In this document: piece after piece, positions 1-7,674 of the stretch
Numbering within the stretch: position 1 is the stretch's first letter
Layout of the letters: each line of letters starts with the position of its first letter
Assembly: GCA_937871605.1 (NCBI GenBank)
Contig: CALMRM010000183.1
Coordinates: 1-20,337, forward strand
Length of the DNA stretch: 20,337 bases
Reading direction: 5' to 3'
From: an uncultured Terriglobus sp.
GTDB taxonomy: Bacteria > Acidobacteriota > Terriglobia > Terriglobales > Acidobacteriaceae
Notes under the pieces: generated by a model
Told to the model about the DNA's origin: nothing
Database searches by the model: none
The model's input: the letters and a program-made list of their open reading frames with translations, nothing else
Program-made: the position numbers and the translations under genes

Positions 1-433
1 CTTGTTGCGACTGGCTGGGATTTACGGGCCGGGCCGGTCCGTGTTCGACGATCTCCGCGCCGGTCGCGCCCGGCGGGTGGTCAAGCCGGGTCACATGTTC
101 GGCCGCATCCACCGCGATGACGTTGCCGGCGCGTTGTTGGCTGCAATCGGCCAGCAGCTGCCGCCGGGCCTGCGGGTGCTGAACGGCTCGGACGACGAGC
201 CGGCAGCCAGTGCCGACGTGACCGCGGAGGCGGCGCGCCTGCTCGGGGTGCCCCCGCCGCCCCTCATCCCGTTCGACGAGGCGGCAGAGGGGATGAGCGC
301 CATGGCGCGGTCCTTCTGGGCTGACGACCGCAAGGTCCGCAGCGCGGCCACGCAGGAGAGGCTTGGTCGCCGATGGCTTTACCCCAGCTACCGCGAAGGC
401 TTGCGTGCGATCCTGCGAGCTGAGGCCCGTTAA
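1..433 (+). CDS. NAD(P)-dependent epimerase/dehydratase (extended SDR), C-terminal part only
   Basis: The frame is open from the left edge to a TAA at 431-433, so this is the last ~143 residues of a gene that starts outside the window; the apparent TTG start is only the edge. What is visible is the C-terminal half of an extended short-chain dehydrogenase: an LRLAGIYGPGR stretch, which in this family follows the catalytic Tyr-x3-Lys helix, then IHRDDVAGALLAAI, the usual segment marking the substrate-side domain. The Rossmann GxxGxxG motif and catalytic Tyr/Lys must lie upstream. Family members act on nucleotide sugars or related carbonyl compounds; the substrate cannot be read from this fragment. 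YeeZ-like SDRs are a possible subgroup. Its stop codon overlaps that of the convergent hydrolase within TTAA at 430-433. Confidence 0.85.
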   Translation, partial: LLRLAGIYGPGRSVFDDLRAGRARRVVKPGHMFGRIHRDDVAGALLAAIGQQLPPGLRVLNGSDDEPAASADVTAEAARLLGVPPPPLIPFDEAAEGMSAMARSFWADDRKVRSAATQERLGRRWLYPSYREGLRAILRAEAR

Positions 434-1170
434 AGGTCAAGCAGGCCGGCTACCGTGGTCCGCAACAGGAGAAGATCACCTGGGCGGGACAGCCGATGCG
501 TCGCGTCCTTCACCAGCGTCACCTGGACATCCTCGCTTTCGATCTGCTGCGCCAAGCGCAAGGCCGTCTCCCAGGGCACGTCGGCATCCGCCTGCCCATG
601 CAGCAGGCGCACCGGGCTGCGCAGCTTGATGCCGCTGCCCAGCAGCAAGTGACGCCGCCCATCCTCTATCAAGGCCCACGTCACCGGAGTTGGTTCGCCA
701 TAGGCGCTCGGGAGGTGCAGCACGCCGTCCCGCTGCAGCACGGCCCGGTCCGCGGGCGTCATCGTCTGCCACATCAGCGCCTCAGTGAAGTCCGGCGCGG
801 CTGCCATGCCGACGAACCCTGCGATCCGGTCCGGCCGGGCCAGCGCGGCAAGCAGCGCGATCCAGCCGCCCATGGAAGACCCGGCCAGCACCAGCTTCCC
901 CTCGGCCTGCGAGTCCATCACCGCCAACGCATCGGCTGTCCAGCGGCTGATTGTGCCGTCGGTGAACGCCCCGCCGCTCGCGCCATGCCCCGAGTAGTCG
1001 AACAGCAGCAGAGACTGAGCCCGCTCCTCGCACAACGCCACGAGCGCCTGCGCTTTGTCGCCGGTCATGTTGCTGCGGTATCCCGGCAGGAACACGAGGC
1101 AGGGCCCGCGCCCAGGCAGGCGCTGCCAGGCCAGGTCCACCCCGCCATGCTGCATTCGGCCCGCTTCCAT
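430..1170 (-). CDS. alpha/beta hydrolase, ABHD10-like serine esterase
   Basis: A 246-residue cytoplasmic alpha/beta hydrolase. The triad is clear: nucleophile Ser99 in GSSMGG (97-102), Asp195 in HGQADADVP, and His225 in DATHRLS. FLPGYRSNMTGDK near residue 28 supplies the oxyanion region, and DYSGHGASGG follows. This pattern resembles ABHD10 and its alphaproteobacterial relatives, which cleave thioesters and acyl-glucuronides; the true substrate is unknown. I chose the ATG at 1168-1170 because GGGAGGA lies 6 bases upstream on the minus strand. The frame is open to 1485, but that extension overlaps the divergent glycosyltransferase and has no good ribosome site. No signal peptide is seen. It stands alone, convergent with the SDR gene and divergent from the glycosyltransferase with only about 40 bases between starts. 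Confidence 0.88.
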   Translation of the reverse strand: MEAGRMQHGGVDLAWQRLPGRGPCLVFLPGYRSNMTGDKAQALVALCEERAQSLLLFDYSGHGASGGAFTDGTISRWTADALAVMDSQAEGKLVLAGSSMGGWIALLAALARPDRIAGFVGMAAAPDFTEALMWQTMTPADRAVLQRDGVLHLPSAYGEPTPVTWALIEDGRRHLLLGSGIKLRSPVRLLHGQADADVPWETALRLAQQIESEDVQVTLVKDATHRLSRPGDLLLLRTTVAGLLDL

Positions 1171-1210
1171 GCAAATCCTCCCGTCGCCTGCCCGATCCAT
1201 GATATATGGC

Positions 1211-2356
1211 ATGCACATGCCAGACGATCGCGGCCTCACCGTCCTACAGGTTCTTCCCGCGCTCGAAACCGGCGGCGTGGAACGTGGCACCGTGGAGATG
1301 GTACAAGCGATTGTCCGGGCCGGCGGGTCGGCCCTGGTCGCCAGCGCGGGCGGTCGCTTGGTGAAGGCGGTCGAGCGGGCTGGGGGTACCCACATCGTTC
1401 TCCAGCTTGCCTCCAAGAACCCGGCGCGCATCTGGAAGAACGCGGCGCGCCTCGCCTTCCTGATCCGTGCGGCGGACGTGGACATCGTGCACGCCCGCTC
1501 CCGCGCGCCGGCTTGGTCCGCCTGGCTTGCCTGCCGCCGGACCGGGGCTCGCTTCGTGACGACCTGGCATGGCGTTTACAAAGAAAACGCTCCGGGCAAG
1601 CGCCGCTACAACGCGATCATGGCCCGGGGCGAGCGCATCATCGCGATCAGCCAATTCGTCGCCACCAAACTGAAGGCGCGCCACCAAGTCGATCCGGCGC
1701 GGCTGCGGGTGATCCCACGCGGCGTGGATGCGGCGTTGTTCGACCCGGCGGCCATCCAGGCTGACCGGGTGGCCCGCCTGGCGGCGGACTGGCGCCTGCC
1801 GGAAGGCGCCACCACGATCATGCTGCCGGCGCGCCTCACCCGCTGGAAAGGCCACTCCGTCATGCTGGAGGCCCTGGCCCGGCTGGAGCGGCGGGACGCA
1901 TGCCTGGTGCTGGTCGGGGCGGAGCAAGGCCGCGCGCGCTACCGGCGCGAGCTGCTGGCCCGGGCGGAGGCTTTGGGCATCGCCGACCGCGTCCGCGTGG
2001 TCGGCCAGTGCGACGACATGCCGGCCGCCCTGATGCTGGCAGACATCGTGGTCAACCCATCGCTGGAACCGGAGCCGTTCGGCCGCACAGTGATCGAGGC
2101 GCAGGCTATGGCCCGGCTGGTGGTGGTCAGCGACGCCGGCGGCACGGCGGAGACGGTGGAGCATGGCGTCAACGGGTGGCGCGTCCGCCCCTCCGACCCG
2201 GCAGCTTTGGCGGCGACGCTTGACGTGATCCTGCGGCTTCCCGCGGCCGAGCGGGCCGCCATGGGTGCACGGGCGCGGGCCAGCGTCTGCCAGCACTACA
2301 CCACGGCCGCGATGCAGCAGGCGACGCTGGACGTGTATCGCGAGCTGCTGGCCTAG
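1211..2356 (+). CDS. glycosyltransferase family 4 (GT-B fold)
   Basis: About 381 residues if started at 1211, a normal GT4 length. The N-terminus LQVLPALETGGVERG is the typical donor-independent GT-B opening, with the GGVE loop. The C-terminal domain has the retaining-GT motif E288-x7-E296 in EPFGRTVIE followed by a DAGGTAE stretch that normally contacts the nucleotide sugar. It should transfer a sugar from a nucleotide donor onto a lipid or polysaccharide acceptor at the cytoplasmic face; LPS or exopolysaccharide synthesis is a reasonable inference. The start is uncertain. ATGs at 1199, 1211 and 1217 are in frame and none has a clear Shine-Dalgarno, while a TATATG hexamer at 1203-1208 suggests a leaderless message. 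The stop codon sits inside the palindrome GGCCTAGGCC (2350-2359). Confidence 0.9.
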   Translation: MHMPDDRGLTVLQVLPALETGGVERGTVEMVQAIVRAGGSALVASAGGRLVKAVERAGGTHIVLQLASKNPARIWKNAARLAFLIRAADVDIVHARSRAPAWSAWLACRRTGARFVTTWHGVYKENAPGKRRYNAIMARGERIIAISQFVATKLKARHQVDPARLRVIPRGVDAALFDPAAIQADRVARLAADWRLPEGATTIMLPARLTRWKGHSVMLEALARLERRDACLVLVGAEQGRARYRRELLARAEALGIADRVRVVGQCDDMPAALMLADIVVNPSLEPEPFGRTVIEAQAMARLVVVSDAGGTAETVEHGVNGWRVRPSDPAALAATLDVILRLPAAERAAMGARARASVCQHYTTAAMQQATLDVYRELLA

Positions 2357-2374
2357 GCCTTCCCGCCTGGTCCC

Positions 2375-2400
2375 GCTGGCGGTAAAAACTTCGCGCCAGC
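2375..2400 (+). promoter_or_regulatory. leader hairpin between GT4 gene and thrS
   Basis: GCTGGCG (2375-2381) and CGCCAGC (2394-2400) form a perfect 7-base stem around a 12-base A/T-rich loop, ending 29 bases before the thrS start. There is no T-run, so it is not an intrinsic terminator. E. coli ThrRS represses its own mRNA by binding leader stem-loops, so an autoregulatory role is possible, but that is inference only. Confidence 0.3.
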
Positions 2401-2429
2401 CGATCCCCCTCTTCTGGAAGCGTCCTGCC

Positions 2430-4373
2430 ATGCCCGCCATCACCCTGCCCGACGCTTCCGTGCGCCGTTTCGACGGGCCGGTCACGGGCACCACGCTAGC
2501 CGAGACCATCGGTCCCGGCCTGGCGCGCGCCGCCCTGGCCATGCGGCTGGATGGCGAGCTGGTGGACCTGTCCCGTGTCATCGAGACGGACTCGGCCGTC
2601 GTGTTCGTGACCAGGAGGGACCCGGACGCGCTCGGGCTGATCCGCCACGACGCCGCTCACGTGCTGGCCGAAGCGGTGCAGTCGCTCTATCCAGGCACCC
2701 AGGTCACCATCGGCCCGGCCATTGAGAACGGCTTCTACTACGATTTCGCCCGCAACGAGCCGTTCACCCCCGACGACTTCCCTGCCATCGAGGAGCGGAT
2801 GCGGGAGATCATCGCCCGCAACGCCCCGTTTGAGCGCGAGGTGTGGGATCGCGGCGAGGCGATTCGCTTTTTCCAGGACCGCGGCGAGCGTTACAAGGCC
2901 GAGCTGATCCGCGACCTGCCCGGGACGGAGACCATCACGCTCTACAGGCAGGGTGGCTGGATCGACCTGTGCCGCGGCCCGCATATGCGCAGCACGGGAG
3001 ACGTGGGCAGCGCGTTCAAGCTGCAGAAGGTGGCCGGCGCCTATTGGCGCGGCGACCACCGCAACGCCATGCTGACGCGCATCTACGCCACGGCCTGGCG
3101 CGACGCGAAGGAGCTGGGCGCCTACCTGCACCAGCTGGAGGAGGCCGAGCGGCGCGACCATCGCCGGATTGGCCGTGAGATGGACCTGTTCCACATCCAG
3201 GAGGAAGCCACCGGGTCGATCTTCTGGCACCCGAAAGGCTGGCGGCTGTACCGCACGGCGGAGGACTACATGCGCCGTCGCCAGAACGCCGCCGGCTACC
3301 AGGAGGTTAGGACGCCGCAGCTGGTTGACCGGACCTTGTGGGAGCGCTCCGGGCACTGGGAGAAATATCGCGAGCACATGTTCGTGGCCCATGTGGAGGA
3401 CGAGAAGCGCACCTTGGCCCTGAAGCCGATGAACTGCCCTTGCCACGTGCAAATCTTCAATCACGGTCTCCGCTCCTACCGCGAGCTGCCGTTGCGCATG
3501 GCGGAGTTCGGTGCCTGCCACCGCTACGAGCCCTCCGGCGCGCTGCACGGCATCATGCGGGTGCGCGGCTTCACGCAGGACGACGCGCATATTTTCTGCA
3601 TGCCGGAGCAGATTGCCGGCGAGACGGCGCGCTTCGTGGAGTTGCTGGCCTCGGTCTATCGCGATTTCGGCTTCGACAGCTTCCGAGTGAAGTTCGCTGA
3701 CCGTCCTGACGAGCGGGTCGGTGACGACGCGACCTGGGATCGTGCCGAGGCTGCGTTGCGTGAGGCCTGCGCCATGGCCGGCGTCGGCTATGAGCTAAAC
3801 CAGGGCGAGGGTGCGTTCTACGGCCCCAAGCTGGAGTTCGTGCTGCGCGACGCGATCGGGCGGGACTGGCAATGCGGTACGCTGCAGGTTGACTTTTTCC
3901 TGCCGGAGCGCCTGGACGCCAGCTACATCGCCGACGACAGCACCCGGCAGCGCCCTGTGATGCTGCACCGGGCCATCCTCGGCAGCTTTGAGCGCTTTCT
4001 GGGCATCCTGATCGAGCAGTTCGCTGGCCGGTTTCCGCTCTGGCTGGCCCCGGTCCAGTTGGTCGTGGCATCCATCGTGACCGACGCTGAACTTTATGCC
4101 GAGGAGGTGGCGGAGGCTTTCCGCCGGCGTGGCCTGTGCGTGACGACGGACACGCGCAACGAGAAGATCAACGCCAAAATCCGCGAGCACAGCTTGCAGC
4201 ACGTGCCAGTGATTGCGGTGGTCGGCCGCAAGGAGGCGGAAAGCCGGACGGTGGCGCTGCGCCGCCTGGGCGGCCAGGCGCAGGAGTTGCTTTCTTTGAC
4301 CGAGGCCATCGAAGGGCTTGCCCGCGAGGCCATGCCGCCTGATATTGATAGATCAGCCGCCACGGCCGGGTAG
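2430..4373 (+). CDS. thrS: threonyl-tRNA synthetase
   Basis: A 647-residue class II synthetase that charges tRNA-Thr in the cytoplasm, close to the 642 residues of E. coli ThrRS. Domain order is TGS (about 1-60), the N2 editing domain with H73, H77, C181 and H185 matching the known editing site, the catalytic core, and the anticodon-binding domain from about residue 540. The zinc ligands that recognise threonine are all present: C336 in MNCPCH, H387 in DDAHIF and H513 in MLHRAILGS. MNCPCH has Cys where most have Gly. ATG 2430 was chosen because the TGS domain begins there, with GGAAG about 10 bases upstream; the frame is open further but lacks homology. infC follows, as in many bacteria, but across a terminator-like hairpin. 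Confidence 0.98.
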   Translation: MPAITLPDASVRRFDGPVTGTTLAETIGPGLARAALAMRLDGELVDLSRVIETDSAVVFVTRRDPDALGLIRHDAAHVLAEAVQSLYPGTQVTIGPAIENGFYYDFARNEPFTPDDFPAIEERMREIIARNAPFEREVWDRGEAIRFFQDRGERYKAELIRDLPGTETITLYRQGGWIDLCRGPHMRSTGDVGSAFKLQKVAGAYWRGDHRNAMLTRIYATAWRDAKELGAYLHQLEEAERRDHRRIGREMDLFHIQEEATGSIFWHPKGWRLYRTAEDYMRRRQNAAGYQEVRTPQLVDRTLWERSGHWEKYREHMFVAHVEDEKRTLALKPMNCPCHVQIFNHGLRSYRELPLRMAEFGACHRYEPSGALHGIMRVRGFTQDDAHIFCMPEQIAGETARFVELLASVYRDFGFDSFRVKFADRPDERVGDDATWDRAEAALREACAMAGVGYELNQGEGAFYGPKLEFVLRDAIGRDWQCGTLQVDFFLPERLDASYIADDSTRQRPVMLHRAILGSFERFLGILIEQFAGRFPLWLAPVQLVVASIVTDAELYAEEVAEAFRRRGLCVTTDTRNEKINAKIREHSLQHVPVIAVVGRKEAESRTVALRRLGGQAQELLSLTEAIEGLAREAMPPDIDRSAATAG

Positions 4374-4390
4374 CCCGGCCGGGCGGCTTT
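4356..4390 (+). terminator. terminator- or attenuator-like hairpin at the thrS stop
   Basis: GGCCGGG (4364-4370) and CCCGGCC (4374-4380) pair perfectly with the thrS stop codon TAG as the 3-base loop. Flanking GCCGCC (4356-4361) and GGCGGC (4382-4387) extend the stem across a small internal loop, and TTTGTT follows. The stem is strong but the T-run short, so partial termination between thrS and infC is the likeliest reading. Confidence 0.6.
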
Positions 4391-4412
4391 GTTGCAATGA
4401 CGACAGGAGAGC

Positions 4413-4955
4413 ATAATAGCCAGAGGCCCCATGCCAGCCGGAACGCCGAGCCGCGACGGCCCCCGCGTCAACGAGGACATTCGCAGCGCACAGGTGCGTC
4501 TCATCGATGCCGAAGGCGAGATGCAAGGCGTGATGAGCGCGCGCGACGCCATGTTGCGCGCTATGTCCGTGGGCCTCGACCTGCTCGAGATCAGCCCCAA
4601 TGCCGACCCGCCGGTTGTCAAGATACTCGATTACGGCAAGTTCAAGTACGAGTCGCAAAAGAAGAAGAACGAAGCCAAGAAGAAGCAAAAAGTCGTTGAG
4701 ATCAAGGAAGTCAAGGTTCGACCCAACATCGATGAGAACGACTATCAGGTCAAGTTGCGCGCGATGCACAGCTTCATCGACGAGGGTGACAAGGTGAAAG
4801 TGACGTTGCGGTTTCGGGGGCGTGAGATGGCGCATCAGGATATCGGCATCCGGGTCTTGGAGCGCATCCGCGGCGACATGGACGAGAAGACCAAGGTCGA
4901 GCAAATGCCCCGGATGGAGAACCGCCAAATGATCATGGTGCTGTCCCCACGGTGA
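4413..4955 (+). CDS. infC: translation initiation factor IF-3, probable ATA start
   Basis: IF-3 binds the 30S subunit, keeps the subunits apart and checks the start codon. The N-domain (GPRVNEDIR onward), a Lys-rich linker (QKKKNEAKKKQK) and the C-domain (VKVRPNIDENDYQVK to the end, with FRGREMAH) are all present. From the first ATG (4431) it is 174 residues, from 4413 it is 180. I prefer an upstream non-canonical start: AGGAG lies at 4405-4409, followed by in-frame ATA codons at 4413 and 4416, and reading from there gives M-I-A-R-G-P, which resembles the MIARRP start of other alphaproteobacterial IF-3 proteins. IF-3 rejects non-canonical start codons, so infC genes commonly use them for feedback control. 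If that is wrong, the start is ATG 4431 with AGAGG 5 bases upstream. Confidence 0.95.
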   Translation: MIARGPMPAGTPSRDGPRVNEDIRSAQVRLIDAEGEMQGVMSARDAMLRAMSVGLDLLEISPNADPPVVKILDYGKFKYESQKKKNEAKKKQKVVEIKEVKVRPNIDENDYQVKLRAMHSFIDEGDKVKVTLRFRGREMAHQDIGIRVLERIRGDMDEKTKVEQMPRMENRQMIMVLSPR

Positions 4956-4966
4956 TGTAGCCGTCC

Positions 4967-6031
4967 CTAGGGCCTCAAAGTCCGCATGGTCCGTGCAGCC
5001 AGGCTCTCCCCCGAGCCGCTTGGCAGGCCATGCGCCCCGGTTGGAGCCTCCGGCACCAGGCCCCAACTCCGGGCGATGCGCCAGGTAGACGCCACACCGG
5101 CTGGCAGGACGTAGGGCATTGCCCGGCCGACCCCACGATCCCCGGACGCCGTCGGGTCGATCGGCACTCCGTGGCCCAGGCCAGGGACGGTGTAAAGTTC
5201 GACGCGGAGAACGCCCTGTGCGTCCCGCCACGATCGGTGCGGCACCCCATCCACGATGTCCTCCATGCCGGCCATGTCTCGCAGGCCGTGCACGTCGCAC
5301 CATTGGCTGGCGTGCGCCGCCGCATTGGCGGGGGCCACCGTCATGTCGGCGTCGCCGTGCCAGATCGCCACGGTTGGCTTACGCTGCGGCACCGGGCTCG
5401 CCTGCCGCACCAGATCGCCCCATTGGGACCCGGCGCGACGGGCCGGATGGTGCATGGCGGAGAGTGCCGCCTGGCCCCCCGTCGCGCAGCGATAAGGCAG
5501 GCCGGCGATGATGGCGCCGGCAGCGAACACGTCCGGATAGGTCGCAAGCAGGGCCGAGGCCATGGCTCCGCCCGCAGACAGGCCAGTCACAAACACGCGC
5601 ACCGGGTCGATCCGGCCGTTACGTGCCATGGTGGCCACCATGGCACGGATCGATGCAGCCTCACCCTGCCCCCGCGTGACATCGGCGGACTCGAACCAGT
5701 TGAAGCAGCCATGGCTGTTGTTGGCGGCACGCTGCTCGGGGAACAGCAGGGCAAAGCCGTGCCGCTGAGCCAGGCTGGACCAGCCGGTGCCGGCGTCGAA
5801 CCCGCCCGCTTTCTGGGTACAGCCATGCAGCACGACAACCAAAGGCGCTCCTGGCGGAAGACCCTTCGGCTCGTAACGCAGCATGCGCAAGTTGCCCGGG
5901 TTGACGCCGAATGAAGCCACTTCCTCCAGGCAGCCGTCACCCGCGCCAGTCACCACAGGGGCTGAAGCCGGCCGGATGCGCATCAGGTCGGACAGGCTGA
6001 TGCGGCTGGGCCGCAGCGGAGGGATACTCAT
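4967..6031 (-). CDS. PHB-depolymerase-family esterase (LpqC-like)
   Basis: A 354-residue alpha/beta hydrolase of the PHB depolymerase/feruloyl esterase family. The oxyanion HGC is at 69-71, nucleophile Ser152 in GLSAGGAM, Asp229 in HGDADMTV and His287 in GLGHGVP. FNWFE (110-114) resembles the CWNWF segment of the family. Members cleave short polyhydroxyalkanoates or ester-linked aromatics, usually outside the cell, yet I see no hydrophobic signal peptide here, so it may be intracellular or use another start. ATG 6031 is the best start available, although its GAGG is only 2 bases away; ATG 6049 is an alternative. It converges with infC, 11 bases between stops, and diverges from the sulfite-oxidase-like gene. 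Its TAG stop lies in the palindrome CCCTAGGG (4965-4972). Confidence 0.88.
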   Translation of the reverse strand: MSIPPLRPSRISLSDLMRIRPASAPVVTGAGDGCLEEVASFGVNPGNLRMLRYEPKGLPPGAPLVVVLHGCTQKAGGFDAGTGWSSLAQRHGFALLFPEQRAANNSHGCFNWFESADVTRGQGEAASIRAMVATMARNGRIDPVRVFVTGLSAGGAMASALLATYPDVFAAGAIIAGLPYRCATGGQAALSAMHHPARRAGSQWGDLVRQASPVPQRKPTVAIWHGDADMTVAPANAAAHASQWCDVHGLRDMAGMEDIVDGVPHRSWRDAQGVLRVELYTVPGLGHGVPIDPTASGDRGVGRAMPYVLPAGVASTWRIARSWGLVPEAPTGAHGLPSGSGESLAARTMRTLRP

Positions 6032-6128
6032 CGCCTCAAGATGGTGCATCGCAACATGCGCAACAACCTGCCCGCCGTCGCCAGCAGGGCCACGACGCTG
6101 TAGCCTTGCGGCCAGCAAGGAGTGCGAC

Positions 6129-7187
6129 ATGCCGCAGGATACGATGCTCGTCCATGGCCTCACGCCCTATAATGCCGAGCCGTGCTTGCCGCACTTGGTC
6201 AAGGCATTCCGGACGCCGGAGGCACTGTTCTACTCGCGCAACCACGGCATCATGCCGGATGCCGGTCCGGGCTACCGCCTTCACGTCGGCGGCCTGGTAA
6301 GAGCACCGCTGGATTTGTCGGTTGCCGCCCTGCAAAGCCGCTTTGCCCACCACTCCGTGGTTGCCACGCTGCAATGCGCCGGCAATCGCCGAGCCGACCT
6401 GCAACCGGTCAAGCCGACCCTCGGCGATCCATGGTCCGCGGGTGCGATCGGCACGGCGGAGTGGACCGGCGCGCGCTTGGCCGACGTCTTGGACGTTGCC
6501 GGCCTGGACTCCGACGCATCGGACGTCGCATTCGAGTCGCTCGACCTCGTGGCCGACCACGGCGATACCCCCTACGCCGTCTCCATTCCCCTGGCCAAAG
6601 CCATGGCGCCGGAGGTTTTGCTGGCTTGGGCCATGAACGGTCATCCGCTGGCTTGCAAGCATGGCGCTCCGTTGCGGGCAGTGGTGCCGGGCTATGCCGG
6701 AGTCCGAAGCGCCAAGTGGATCGCAGCGGTGACCGTCCGCTCCTCGCCGGCTGACAGCCCCGTGCAGCGCCAGGACTACAAGTTGCTCCCAGCGGACGTC
6801 ACGGCTGAGACCGTGGATTGGGAGCGCGGCGCCGTTATCAACGCCATGCCCATCAACAGCGCTATTTGCGTCCCGGCTTCCGGTGCGGTCGCAGCCGGGG
6901 CCATTCTCGTGCGCGGCTGGGCCATGGCGTCCGCGCGCATGGTCGCCCGGGTCGATGTGTCGAGCAATGGCGGCCTGACCTGGCAGCAGGCGACGCTGGA
7001 GCAGGGGACGCAGTGGGCTTGGACCCTGTGGCAGATCACGCTCAACCTGGACCCAGGAAACCATGAACTCGTCGTGCGCGCGTGGGATGACGCCGGGCAG
7101 ACACAGCCGGCCGAAGCCGCCGCGTGCTGGAACTTCAAAGGCTATCTTGCCACCGCTTGGCATCGCGTGCCGGTTACAGCCCGCTGA
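6129..7187 (+). CDS. sulfite-oxidase-like molybdopterin enzyme
   Basis: 352 residues, comprising the Mo-cofactor domain (about 20-225) and the Ig-like dimerisation domain (about 235-350) of the sulfite oxidase family. The cysteine that binds molybdenum is C83 in TLQCAGNRR; FYSRNHG (35-40) and GYAGVRSAKW (188-197) are the cofactor- and substrate-contact motifs. No heme b5 domain is present, so electrons must go to another acceptor, as in plant sulfite oxidase and bacterial SorA/SorT types. There is no Tat signal (no twin Arg at the N-terminus), so a cytoplasmic location is inferred. Substrate could be sulfite or another S/N-oxide. AAGGAG 6 bases before ATG 6129 fixes the start. A cytochrome or molybdopterin-biosynthesis partner is not seen nearby. 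Confidence 0.92.
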   Translation: MPQDTMLVHGLTPYNAEPCLPHLVKAFRTPEALFYSRNHGIMPDAGPGYRLHVGGLVRAPLDLSVAALQSRFAHHSVVATLQCAGNRRADLQPVKPTLGDPWSAGAIGTAEWTGARLADVLDVAGLDSDASDVAFESLDLVADHGDTPYAVSIPLAKAMAPEVLLAWAMNGHPLACKHGAPLRAVVPGYAGVRSAKWIAAVTVRSSPADSPVQRQDYKLLPADVTAETVDWERGAVINAMPINSAICVPASGAVAAGAILVRGWAMASARMVARVDVSSNGGLTWQQATLEQGTQWAWTLWQITLNLDPGNHELVVRAWDDAGQTQPAEAAACWNFKGYLATAWHRVPVTAR

Positions 7188-7232
7188 CCCGGCGTGAGGC
7201 AACCGTTATGGTCCCGCCGCCGTATCAGCCCC

Positions 7233-7661
7233 ATGCGCAAGTCAATCCTCGCCCTGATCTTTCTGGCCGCCCTGTGCGGCGGCGCCCAGGCCGCCGATGC
7301 GCCCGTGTCCGCGGGGGATCAGGCGGCGATACGCTCTGTCATCACCAGTCAAATCGATGCCTTTCGCCGGGACGACGCGGATGGCGCATTCAGGCTGGCC
7401 ACCCGGTCGATCCAAGGCATGTTCGGCACGCCCAACACCTTCATCGACATGGTTCGGCGCAGCTACGCCGCGATTTACCGGCCGAAATCGTTCGACTTCG
7501 CCGCGCTGACTCAAGAGGACGGCACGATCTCGCAATACGTCGAACTGATCGGGCCAGATGGCGCGGCCTACGCTGCCCGCTACATGATGGAGCAAGAAGC
7601 GGACGGCTCTTGGCGCATCAGCGGATGCGAACTCATGCAGAGCAGGCGCCTGGGCGTTTGA
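7233..7661 (+). CDS. small exported DUF4864 protein
   Basis: 142 residues. The first 20 form a Sec signal peptide: MRKS, a hydrophobic core (ILALIFLAALC) and an AQA-A cleavage site, so the mature protein is periplasmic. The remainder (ITSQIDAFRRDDADGAFRLATRSIQGMFG, then a MVRRSYAAIYRP segment) fits the DUF4864 family, which looks like an NTF2/SnoaL-type alpha+beta cone of unknown role. There is no clear Shine-Dalgarno before ATG 7233; the start rests on the signal peptide. It lies 45 bases after the sulfite-oxidase-like gene and 13 before the MFS gene, so the three may be cotranscribed. Confidence 0.85.
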   Translation: MRKSILALIFLAALCGGAQAADAPVSAGDQAAIRSVITSQIDAFRRDDADGAFRLATRSIQGMFGTPNTFIDMVRRSYAAIYRPKSFDFAALTQEDGTISQYVELIGPDGAAYAARYMMEQEADGSWRISGCELMQSRRLGV

Positions 7662-7674
7662 GAAGGATTTGCCG

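Noticed and set aside
430..1485. Longer version of the hydrolase starting at 1485
   Set aside because: The extra 105 residues lie antisense to the glycosyltransferase, look non-protein-like, and the ATG at 1170 has a strong ribosome site.
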